In this document: in pieces, positions 1 to 8,138 of the stretch
How positions within the stretch are numbered: position 1 is the stretch's first letter
How the letters are laid out: every line of letters begins with the position of its first letter
Source: TC-15 sp034437275
GTDB taxonomy: Bacteria > Chloroflexota > Anaerolineae > Aggregatilineales > Aggregatilineaceae
NCBI GenBank assembly: GCA_034437275.1
Contig: DAOTUD010000094.1
Location: 1-64,000, forward strand
Reading direction: 5' to 3'
Length of the DNA stretch: 64,000 nucleotides
Notes under the pieces: generated by a model
Told to the model about the DNA's origin: nothing
The model's input: the letters and a program-made list of their open reading frames with translations, nothing else
Databases searched by the model: none
Translations under genes and position numbers: made by a program

Positions 1-55
1 TGAGGCTATTCTCCTTCTGACGTTTAGCGCACAATCGTATTTAGTGAGTTGTACC

Positions 56-86
56 ATATAAGGCGCTTGTGCGCCACGCCTTATAT
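56..86. repeat. Inverted repeat upstream of the giant fusion gene
   Basis: A perfect 10-bp inverted repeat (ATATAAGGCG at 56-65, CGCCTTATAT at 77-86) encloses an 11-nt loop. It could be the terminator of an upstream gene outside the window or an operator or leader hairpin for the gene starting at 150. No U-run follows on the plus strand, so its role is undecided. Confidence 0.5.
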
Positions 87-149
87 CCCCATAGCTAAAG
101 ACAGGGGCTTTACGGCGCATTTTGGTAAACAACGTGGGAAGCGAACCGT

Positions 150-3100
150 ATGGCAACACGCGAAGAGACATATACAACTCCGAACACGCATGAACGCGCG
201 ATCACGCAGGTGTTGACCCGTGCGTATGTGCTCAACTGGGAAGCGATCACCTATGCCGCGCTCTTTGTCGTGGCGTTGATCACGCGCTTTGTCGATCTGG
301 GCGCGCGGGTGATGAGCCATGACGAGAGCCTGCACACGTATTACTCGTGGGGGTTGTACGAGAACGGCGAGTTCGAGCATACGCCGCTGATGCATGGGCC
401 GCTGCTGTTCCACATGACGGCGCTGGCCTATTTCCTGTTTGGCGACACCGACTTCACCGCGCGCATTTACCCGGCGCTGCTGGGCGCGTTGATCGTGGTC
501 TTCCCGGTGTTGTTCCGGCGCTGGTTGGGGCGGGCCGGGGCGCTGATCACGGCGGTGCTGCTGTTGATCTCGCCGCAGTTGATGTACTACAGCCGCTATA
601 TCCGCCACGACATCCCGCTGATTTTCTTCGCGCTGCTGATGCTCTACGCGATCATGCAGTACCTCGACGGGCAGCCCGCCCGCCGCGCGGTGTGGCTGTG
701 GGTGATGGGTGCGGCGGTGGTGCTGATGCTGGCCTCGAAAGAGGTGGCGTTTATTTATATCGCGCTGTTCGGCAGTTTCCTGACGGTGTACTGGCTGCTG
801 CGCATGATGCAGGATATCGGCGTGCGCCACCCGGACCGGCCCGGCGCGCCCTGGCAGTCGCCGCGCCTGCAGCTCGCCCTCGGCCACGCGATCATTTTCG
901 TGCTGGCGGTGATGGTGGCCTTCTTCGTGGGCGAATTCATCCACTACGCGCTGTCGGCCAGCCTGTGGATTGCGTCTGGGCTGTGGTTTATCCTGCCGCT
1001 GGTGGTGCTGCTGTGGGGACCGCTGGCGCTGTCCGGCGTGGTGCGCAGCCTGCTGGCGGGCGCGCCGCGTGACGGGGCGGCGGGCTTGCTGATGCGCGGG
1101 CTGGGCAACGGGCGCTCGGCGCTGCAAATTCTGGTCGCTGGGGCGATCCTGGGCGGCCTGCTGGCGCTGACGATCGTGTGCGTGATCGACATCATCAAGC
1201 TGGACGAGGTGTGGCAGTCCTCGCAGATCATGAGCCAGATGTCGGGCGCGGTCGGCAGCAAGGAGTACGCCCAGCGCGTGACCTTCGACGCGGCGATGTT
1301 CGCCCGGCTGCTGACATGGGTCGGGCTGCCGGCGCTGGCGCTGGCGTTTGTCCTGTTCCTGAGCGCGGTCTTCAACTTCCCCGGCCATCTGCCGCTGCCC
1401 TGGCGCAAGATCGCCCTGGTGCTGCTGGTGGCGCTGATCGTGGCGATGGTGCTGGTCGCCTTCGAGCGGCGAAGCTTCGTCGAGGAGGCCCAGGCGCAGC
1501 CGCGCGCGGCCAATCCCAATGAGGTCGCCTCGACCGACGGGGACGGCTATAACAACGTGTACCTGCTGGGGGTGTGGCTGCTGGGTGCGGTCGCGGTGAG
1601 TGCCGTGCTGCTGACGCGCTTCCTCACGCCCTGGTGGGACTTCCTGAATCGCCAGCCGATTTTCGACGTGCTGATCGTGCTCGGCACGCTGATCTTCCCC
1701 TGGCTGGCGGCCTTCCCGGTTTACTGGGCCGGGTACAACCTGGAGAATTACAATTCCCAGACGACCGAAGGCTATGATACCATCGTTGCCTCGCTGTGGG
1801 CGATGGCCCCCTTCATTGCGGTGGCGGTGGCGGTCGGGCTGGCGTGGAACTGGAAGCGCTGGCTGCCGGTCGGCGTGATCTTCGTGGGCACGTTCGCGTT
1901 CTTCTTCACGACCGTGTTCAGCAACTCCGACGGCATCATCACCGGCATGGTCGGCTCGCTGGGCTACTGGCTGGAGCAGCAGGGCGTGCGGCGCGGCAGC
2001 CAGCCGCAGTATTACTACATGCTCACGCAGCTCCCGGTCTACGAGTTTCTGCCGATGATCGGCGCGGCAGGGGCCGGGCTGGCCGGGCTGGGCACGATGT
2101 GGCGCTGGCAGCGCGCGCGCACCGAGCAAACGCTGGCGGCGGCAGAAACGCTGCACGACGACATGGCCGTGCCGGCTGCCGAAACGCAGGTCGCGGCCAC
2201 GCACCGCACGCAGCCCGTCAACCTCGGCGTGGAGCCGGACGCCGCGCCGCAGCAGCCGAGCGTGGTGCATTATGATGTGCCGCGCCTGTTCCGCCCCTAC
2301 GATCCGGCGGAGGAAACGCAGCGCCGCCGCGAAGACCCGGAGTGGGTCGGATCGGTGCCGTTCGTGCTGCTGGTCGGCTACTGGGCGATCATGATCATTT
2401 TCGGGCTGACGGTGGCCGGGGAGAAAATGCCCTGGCTGACGACGCACCTCACGCTGCCGTTGATCTTGCTCAGCGGGTGGTGGCTGGGGCGCGTGGTGAC
2501 CGGCATCCAGTGGCGCGACCTGGGCGGCGGCGGGTGGCTGGCGCTGCTGGGGGCGCTGCCGCTGGGGTATGTCGCGCTGGCGCAGATTGTGACGCCGCTG
2601 TGGGGCAGCGCCGGGTTGTTCCAGGGGCGCACGGCGGAGGTGCTGACCGAGACTGGCGCATGGTTCGCCGCCGTGCTGATCCTGGTGGGCGCGGTGTACG
2701 TCATCGTGCGCTACGCCAGCCGGCTGGGGATGGGCCAGTTGGGGCGCATGGCGGTGCTAACCGGGGTGGTGCTGCTGGCGGTGCTCACCGCGCGGGCGGC
2801 GGTGATGGCGACCTTCATCAACCACGATTACGCGACCGAGTTCCTGGTGTACGCTCACTCCGGCCCCGGCGTGAAAACCGTCATGGAGGAAGTAGACCGT
2901 ATCGCGGAACTGACCGACGAGGGCTACGACATGCGCATCGTGTTCGACGACCAGTCGTCGTGGCCGTTTACGTGGTATTTCCGCAACTACCGGAACTATG
3001 GCTTCCTGGCGGGCGAGGCGGGCACCAACGATCCCGCCTACCTGGAGGATGTGCTGCGTGATGCGCGTGTGGTGGTCGTCGGGCCGAGCAAGTCCAACGA

Positions 3101-6100
3101 GGTGCGGAACATCCTCGGCGACCGCTACTACGAGTTCAGCTACATCCGGCTGTGGTGGCCGATGCAGGAGTATTTCTACCTGAATTATGACCGCGTGACG
3201 AACGTGTTCAGCATGGACGAATATAACATTGCCGCCGACTACTACCGCCAGGCGCTGTCCGATATCTGGTGGTCGCGTGATTACGACACCTACGCGCAGG
3301 CGATGTGCATCGAGAACAAGCAGGATCGCTGCATCGACGAGGCGGCGCGCGGCAAGCCGGAAGGCCGGGAAGACCGGTACCGCGAAATCTGCCAGGATGC
3401 CGTCGTGCGCGAGTGTGCGGATGCTGACCGCTTCGAGGTCAAGCAGTGGCCGGTGTCCGAACGGCTGTATTTCTTTGTGGACAAGCAGGTTGCCGCGCAG
3501 GTGTGGGACGCCGGGATCGGCACCAGCGCGATCGATGTGCGCCTGCCGGAGTATCCCGAGGACGACGTGTACACCGACGTAACGGCGCACAAGGTGATTG
3601 GCGAGGCGGCGGGGCTGTCCGGGCCGCGCGATGTGGTTATCGACGATGACGGCAACCTGTACGTGGCCGACACCGAAAACAACCGCATCGTGGTGATGAC
3701 GCCCGACGGGCAGGTGATCCGCACCATCGGCGAGCAGTCGGGCGGTACCGCCCAGGCCGGGTCGCTGTTGCAGCCCTGGGGCGTGGCGCTCGGCCCGGAC
3801 GATCTGCTCTACGTGGCCGATACGTGGAACAACCGGGTGCAGGTCTTCACGCGGCGCGGCGAGTTCGTGCGCATGTGGAGCCACGCCGGGATCGACCAGC
3901 CGCCGGACATTGATAACGTGTTCTACGGTCCGCGCGATATCGCGATCGGGCCGGACGGCAACGTGTACGTGTCCGACACCGGCAACAAGCGCATCAGCGT
4001 ATACACGCCCGAAGGCCAGTTCATCCGCGACATCGGCAGCGGCGGGACGGCGCGCGGCCAGCTCGACGAGCCGGTCGGCCTGGCCTTCAACCCGGTGTCC
4101 GGCGAGTTATACGTCGCCGAAGCGTGGAACCGGCGCATCCAGGTCTTCGATGCCGGGGGTACGGCGTCCTACACCTGGACCGTGAATATGTGGTTCCACA
4201 ACAAGGAGTCGTACAACCGCCCGTATGTGGCCGTAAACCCGGATGGGTCGCTGGTGTTCGTGACCGATATGGACGAAAACCGGCGCGTGGTCGCCTACAA
4301 CCTGGACGGCGTCCCGGTGCTGTCGTTCCGCCAGCCAGAAGACCGCGATACCGGGCGCGTGGGTATGCGTTCCCCGGCGGGCATGGCGTTCGACCGACAG
4401 GGCCAATTGTACGTGGTGGATGGCGACCTTAGCCAGATTTTCGTCTTCAAGCTGTCGGAGATCAGCGGCAGTGTGCCGCCAGAACTGAGCCAGCTGGACC
4501 AGCCCGGCGCGGACCCGTCCGCGTTCTATCCTGCCGGGTCCAGCAACGCGGACTTCCAGCCCGTGATCGACGAGATCAACGGTGTGCCGATGGCTTACGT
4601 GCCGGCGGGCTGCTTCCGCATGGGGCCGGACAGCCTGGGCGTGGAGCCGGACGGCACCGAAATCTGCCTGGACGCCTTCTGGATCAGCCAGACCGAGGTC
4701 ACGCAGGCCCAGTACCAGCAGTGTGTCGCAGCGGGGGCCTGTGACCCGCTCGACGATCGGACGTACTACGGCAAGCCGGAGTACAGCAATTACCCGGTGA
4801 TCCTGCTCGAATGGGAGCAGGCGCAGCAGTACGCAGCCTGGTTCGGCGGGCAGCTCCCCACGCAGGCGCAGTGGGAGTACGCCGCGCGCGGGCCGGAGGG
4901 CTGGCGCTATCCCTGGGGCAATGCCGACCCGACCTGCCAGCGGGCCAACAGCGCCGGCTGCGGCGGGTTGGCAGTGGTTGGGCCTGGCCTGCGCAGCGCG
5001 GGCGCGTCGTGGGTTGGCGCGCTGGATATGCTGGGCAGCGTGTGGGAGTGGACCGCCGACTGGTCCGACCCGGATTACTACGCAGGGCTGGCGGATGGCA
5101 TCCTCAACCCGCCCGGGCCGCCCAGCGGCGCGCAGCGCGCGGTGCGCGGCGGCGCGTGGAACACCGAACCGCGGCGCGGTGTGCCGGTGGTGGGCAGTCC
5201 GCGCGATCCGGACGCGATCTACGGTACGGTCGGGCTGCGCGTGATTGTCCCGGCCACCCCGGCCACCCAACCGCCGGACCAGGGGGCCGCGCCGGGGACA
5301 GACGGCCAGGACACGGCCCCGGCAGCGGGTGCCCTGGGCCGCGATCCGCTGGCGTTCATCCCGGCGGGTACCGATAACCTGGAGTTTCAGCCCATCGTGC
5401 GCGACTTCAACACCGTGACGATGGCTTACGTGCCGGCGGGCTGTTTTAACATGGGCCTGGAGAGCCTGGACACGCAGCCTGGCGGCACCGAGGTCTGCCT
5501 CAACTCCTTCTGGATCGGGCAGACCGAGGTCACGCAGCGGCAGTACCAGCGCTGTGTCGCGGCGGGCGTGTGCGCGCCGTTGGACGATGCGCCGCATTTC
5601 GACGATCCGGCGTACGCTGACTACCCGGTCACGATGATCACCTGGGAGCAGGCGCAGCGTTACGCGGACTGGTTCGGCGGCACGCTGCCCACGCAGGCGC
5701 AGTGGGAGTACGCTGCACGCGGCACCGAGGGCTGGTTGTTTCCCTGGGGCATGGACGAACCGACCTGCGCCCAGGCCAACAGCGCCGACTGCGACGGCCT
5801 GACCGTCGTCGGGCCGACCGTCCGCACGCCGGGCGCGTCGTGGGTTGGGGCGCTGGATATGGCCGGTAGTGTGTGGGAGTGGACCGCCGACCGGTTCGAC
5901 CCGGAATACTACGCCAGCCTGGATGATGGCGTGGTCGACCCACCCGGACCGCCCGCGGGCGCGCAGCGCGCGGTGCGCGGCGGTTCGTGGCAAGACCCGG
6001 CCTTGCGCGGCATCCCGGCAGCAGCCAGCGGGCGCGATCCAGGCGAAGCCAGCGAGGCGCTCGGCTTCCGCGTGATCATCCCCGCCGGCCCCGGCATTGT

Positions 6101-6140
6101 GCCCAGCCTGGATGGTGTGGGAGACGATGCGGTGGGGTAG
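150..6140 (+). CDS. Giant fusion: TIGR03663/GT39-like membrane glycosyltransferase, NHL repeats and two FGE-like domains
   Basis: The 1,996-residue protein has four parts. Residues about 1-1120 form a polytopic membrane region with an early acidic motif (DESLHTYYSWGL), resembling TIGR03663/Agl23-type proteins of the GT39 (PMT) superfamily, which use polyprenyl-phosphate sugars. Residues about 1148-1440 carry at least four NHL repeats (repeated LYVADT-NNR units), a beta-propeller. Residues about 1478-1700 and 1757-1980 are two similar FGE-sulfatase (SUMF1-like) domains. In both, the WEW motif is followed by Thr where catalytic FGEs have Cys, so they are probably binding modules rather than formylglycine oxidases. 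The ATG has only a weak GGGAAG upstream. proS follows after 30 bp. A cell-surface glycosylation role is inferred. Confidence 0.85.
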   Translation: MATREETYTTPNTHERAITQVLTRAYVLNWEAITYAALFVVALITRFVDLGARVMSHDESLHTYYSWGLYENGEFEHTPLMHGPLLFHMTALAYFLFGDTDFTARIYPALLGALIVVFPVLFRRWLGRAGALITAVLLLISPQLMYYSRYIRHDIPLIFFALLMLYAIMQYLDGQPARRAVWLWVMGAAVVLMLASKEVAFIYIALFGSFLTVYWLLRMMQDIGVRHPDRPGAPWQSPRLQLALGHAIIFVLAVMVAFFVGEFIHYALSASLWIASGLWFILPLVVLLWGPLALSGVVRSLLAGAPRDGAAGLLMRGLGNGRSALQILVAGAILGGLLALTIVCVIDIIKLDEVWQSSQIMSQMSGAVGSKEYAQRVTFDAAMFARLLTWVGLPALALAFVLFLSAVFNFPGHLPLPWRKIALVLLVALIVAMVLVAFERRSFVEEAQAQPRAANPNEVASTDGDGYNNVYLLGVWLLGAVAVSAVLLTRFLTPWWDFLNRQPIFDVLIVLGTLIFPWLAAFPVYWAGYNLENYNSQTTEGYDTIVASLWAMAPFIAVAVAVGLAWNWKRWLPVGVIFVGTFAFFFTTVFSNSDGIITGMVGSLGYWLEQQGVRRGSQPQYYYMLTQLPVYEFLPMIGAAGAGLAGLGTMWRWQRARTEQTLAAAETLHDDMAVPAAETQVAATHRTQPVNLGVEPDAAPQQPSVVHYDVPRLFRPYDPAEETQRRREDPEWVGSVPFVLLVGYWAIMIIFGLTVAGEKMPWLTTHLTLPLILLSGWWLGRVVTGIQWRDLGGGGWLALLGALPLGYVALAQIVTPLWGSAGLFQGRTAEVLTETGAWFAAVLILVGAVYVIVRYASRLGMGQLGRMAVLTGVVLLAVLTARAAVMATFINHDYATEFLVYAHSGPGVKTVMEEVDRIAELTDEGYDMRIVFDDQSSWPFTWYFRNYRNYGFLAGEAGTNDPAYLEDVLRDARVVVVGPSKSNEVRNILGDRYYEFSYIRLWWPMQEYFYLNYDRVTNVFSMDEYNIAADYYRQALSDIWWSRDYDTYAQAMCIENKQDRCIDEAARGKPEGREDRYREICQDAVVRECADADRFEVKQWPVSERLYFFVDKQVAAQVWDAGIGTSAIDVRLPEYPEDDVYTDVTAHKVIGEAAGLSGPRDVVIDDDGNLYVADTENNRIVVMTPDGQVIRTIGEQSGGTAQAGSLLQPWGVALGPDDLLYVADTWNNRVQVFTRRGEFVRMWSHAGIDQPPDIDNVFYGPRDIAIGPDGNVYVSDTGNKRISVYTPEGQFIRDIGSGGTARGQLDEPVGLAFNPVSGELYVAEAWNRRIQVFDAGGTASYTWTVNMWFHNKESYNRPYVAVNPDGSLVFVTDMDENRRVVAYNLDGVPVLSFRQPEDRDTGRVGMRSPAGMAFDRQGQLYVVDGDLSQIFVFKLSEISGSVPPELSQLDQPGADPSAFYPAGSSNADFQPVIDEINGVPMAYVPAGCFRMGPDSLGVEPDGTEICLDAFWISQTEVTQAQYQQCVAAGACDPLDDRTYYGKPEYSNYPVILLEWEQAQQYAAWFGGQLPTQAQWEYAARGPEGWRYPWGNADPTCQRANSAGCGGLAVVGPGLRSAGASWVGALDMLGSVWEWTADWSDPDYYAGLADGILNPPGPPSGAQRAVRGGAWNTEPRRGVPVVGSPRDPDAIYGTVGLRVIVPATPATQPPDQGAAPGTDGQDTAPAAGALGRDPLAFIPAGTDNLEFQPIVRDFNTVTMAYVPAGCFNMGLESLDTQPGGTEVCLNSFWIGQTEVTQRQYQRCVAAGVCAPLDDAPHFDDPAYADYPVTMITWEQAQRYADWFGGTLPTQAQWEYAARGTEGWLFPWGMDEPTCAQANSADCDGLTVVGPTVRTPGASWVGALDMAGSVWEWTADRFDPEYYASLDDGVVDPPGPPAGAQRAVRGGSWQDPALRGIPAAASGRDPGEASEALGFRVIIPAGPGIVPSLDGVGDDAVG

Positions 6141-6170
6141 GGTGTGTAGGGATTCATTCAGGAGGAATCC

Positions 6171-7883
6171 ATGCGACTGACAGACTTGTTCACCCGCACG
6201 CTGCGCGACGCGCCGGGCGATGCGGACATGGCGAACCACCGGCTGGCGATCCGGGCCGGGCTGGTGCGTCCGGTGGCGGCGGGCATCTACGCGCTGATGC
6301 CGCTGGGCCTGCGTGTGATCCGCAAGATCGAGGGCATCATCCGCGCTGAGATGGACCGCATCGACGGGCAGGAGGTCCGGCTGCCGGTGGTGCAGCCCGC
6401 CAGCGTGTGGCAGGCGACCGGGCGCTGGGAGAGCTTCGGCCCGGTGCTGCAAAAGTTCGCCAGCGATTCCGGGCGCGACTATGCGCTGGGCACAACCGCC
6501 GAGGATGTGCTGGCCGTGATCGCCACGCACGAGATCGCCAGCTACAAGCAGCTTCCGCAGCACGTCTACCAGATTCACACCAAGTACCGCAGCGAACCGC
6601 GCCCGCGCGGCGGCCTGATCCGGCTGCGCGAGTTCACGATGAAGGACTCGTACTCGTTCGACGCCGACGAGGCCGGGCTGGACGTGTTCTACGAGCGCAT
6701 GGTCGCAGCCTACCGGGCTATTTTCGAGCAGGTCGGGCTGGACGTGGTCGCGGTCGAGGCCGACACCGGCGCGATGGGCGGGCGTGCCAGCCACGAGTTT
6801 GTGATGGCCCACGACGAAGGCGAAGCCGCGTTCGTCACCTGCGACGCCTGCGACTATGCCGCCAACGTCGAGGCGGCGCGCTTCACGCTGCCCGCGCCGG
6901 AGCTGGTCGAACCGGCCCCGGTCGCGAAGGTAGCCACGCCGGACTGCACCACGATCCAGGACGTGGCCGACTTCCTGGGCGTGACTACCGCGCAGACGAT
7001 CAAGGCCGTGTTTTTTGTCCAGGAGCGCCACGACGCGCCGGCGCGCTTTGTATTTGTCGTGATTCGCGGCGACCTGGACGTGAACGAGGTCAAGCTGGCG
7101 AATGCGCTGGGTGGCGGCGAACTGCGCGCCGCGACCGATGATGAGATTCGCGCCACCGGGGCCGAACCCGGCTACGCCAGCCCGATCGGCCTGGCGGACG
7201 TGCTGGTGGTGGCGGATCGCTCGGTGCAGGCCGGGGCCAACTTCGTGACCGGGGCCAACGCGGACGGCTATCACCTGACCGGCGTGAACGTCCCGCGCGA
7301 CTTCGCGCCGGACATCGTGACCGACCTCGCCGAGCCGTTCGAGGGCGCGATTTGTGCGCGCTGCGCGGAAGGGCGGCTGCATCTGCGGCGCGCCATCGAA
7401 CTGGGGCACTGTTTCAAGCTCGGCACGCGCTACAGCGACGCGGTGGACCTGACGTACCTCGACGCCAACGGGGCCGCCCGACCGGTGGTGATGGGCAGCT
7501 ACGGCATCGGGCTGGAGCGCGTGATGGCGGCCATCATCGAGGCGCATCACGACGACTACGGCATCATCTGGCCGCGCCGTGTGGCTCCCTTCGATGTGCA
7601 CATCGTCACCCTGGGCAACCGGGAGGATATCATCGCGTGCAGCGTCCAGTTGTACGACGATCTGCGCGCTGCCGGGGTCGATGTGCTGCTGGATGATCGC
7701 CAGGAGTCCGCCGGGATCAAATTCACCGACGCCGACCTGATCGGCGTGCCGCTGCGGCTGACGGTCAGCAAGCGGTCGCTGGCCGAGGACGCGGTCGAGG
7801 TCAAGCGGCGCGCCGCAACCGAGCGCTTCACCGTGCCGCTGGATCGCGTGATGGCCTGGGTGTGTGCAGAAATTGAGGCATAA
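6171..7883 (+). CDS. proS: Prolyl-tRNA synthetase, bacterial type
   Basis: Charges tRNA-Pro with proline in the cytoplasm. The 570-residue length fits bacterial ProRS with the inserted editing domain between class II motifs 2 and 3. Motif 2 is visible as RLREFTMKDSYSF, and the motif 3 region as GSYGIGLERVMAA near residue 445. The editing/YbaK-like segment spans roughly residues 230-390, and an anticodon-binding domain ends the protein. A strong ribosome-binding site (AGGAGGAA) precedes the ATG. It lies 30 bp after the giant fusion gene and could be cotranscribed with it. Confidence 0.97.
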   Translation: MRLTDLFTRTLRDAPGDADMANHRLAIRAGLVRPVAAGIYALMPLGLRVIRKIEGIIRAEMDRIDGQEVRLPVVQPASVWQATGRWESFGPVLQKFASDSGRDYALGTTAEDVLAVIATHEIASYKQLPQHVYQIHTKYRSEPRPRGGLIRLREFTMKDSYSFDADEAGLDVFYERMVAAYRAIFEQVGLDVVAVEADTGAMGGRASHEFVMAHDEGEAAFVTCDACDYAANVEAARFTLPAPELVEPAPVAKVATPDCTTIQDVADFLGVTTAQTIKAVFFVQERHDAPARFVFVVIRGDLDVNEVKLANALGGGELRAATDDEIRATGAEPGYASPIGLADVLVVADRSVQAGANFVTGANADGYHLTGVNVPRDFAPDIVTDLAEPFEGAICARCAEGRLHLRRAIELGHCFKLGTRYSDAVDLTYLDANGAARPVVMGSYGIGLERVMAAIIEAHHDDYGIIWPRRVAPFDVHIVTLGNREDIIACSVQLYDDLRAAGVDVLLDDRQESAGIKFTDADLIGVPLRLTVSKRSLAEDAVEVKRRAATERFTVPLDRVMAWVCAEIEA

Positions 7884-7926
7884 AATATCCTGGTAGATAA
7901 TAGTGCGATAACAGGCATATTTCCTC

Positions 7927-7955
7927 TTGCTACACGCCGGGCAACATGGTATACT
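7927..7955 (+). promoter_or_regulatory. Sigma-70-type promoter of the nusA operon
   Basis: TTGCTA (7927-7932) and TATACT (7950-7955) are separated by exactly 17 nt. The predicted transcript begins about 175 nt upstream of the nusA ATG, so the leader includes the hairpin at 7981-8003. Confidence 0.7.
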
Positions 7956-7980
7956 ATGACCAGTCGAAGAAGCAAAGCAG

Positions 7981-8003
7981 AAAGTGGGTTCCCCCCACTT
8001 TTT
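7981..8003 (+). promoter_or_regulatory. nusA leader hairpin with U-run
   Basis: AAAGTGGG (7981-7988) pairs with CCCACTTT (7994-8001) around a 5-nt loop and is followed by more T residues. It sits about 20 nt after the predicted transcription start and looks like an attenuator. Similar GUGGG/CCCAC hairpins are common in front of rimP-nusA operons in many bacteria (from general knowledge). NusA autoregulation by attenuation is an inference. Confidence 0.6.
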
Positions 8004-8138
8004 GTCTTATTTGCCTGCGCGGGCCGGCATGACCCCCCGGCGGTTTTCCCGGTGTAACCGGGCGCGAGCTGCCGTATCGTTTCGTTTCAACGTTCGACAA
8101 ATAAGTAGTCCCAACAAGGTGGGCAGAGCAGAAAGACC

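Noticed and set aside
81..2447. Long open frame on the minus strand (788 codons) within the giant fusion gene
   Set aside because: It is rich in Arg, His, Gln and Pro, has no recognisable domain, and mirrors the codon bias of the real plus-strand gene with clear GT39 features.
4107..7601. 1,164-codon minus-strand open frame antisense to the FGE domains and proS
   Set aside because: The plus strand encodes well-recognised FGE-like and ProRS domains throughout. The antisense frame has no family motif and is a high-GC shadow.
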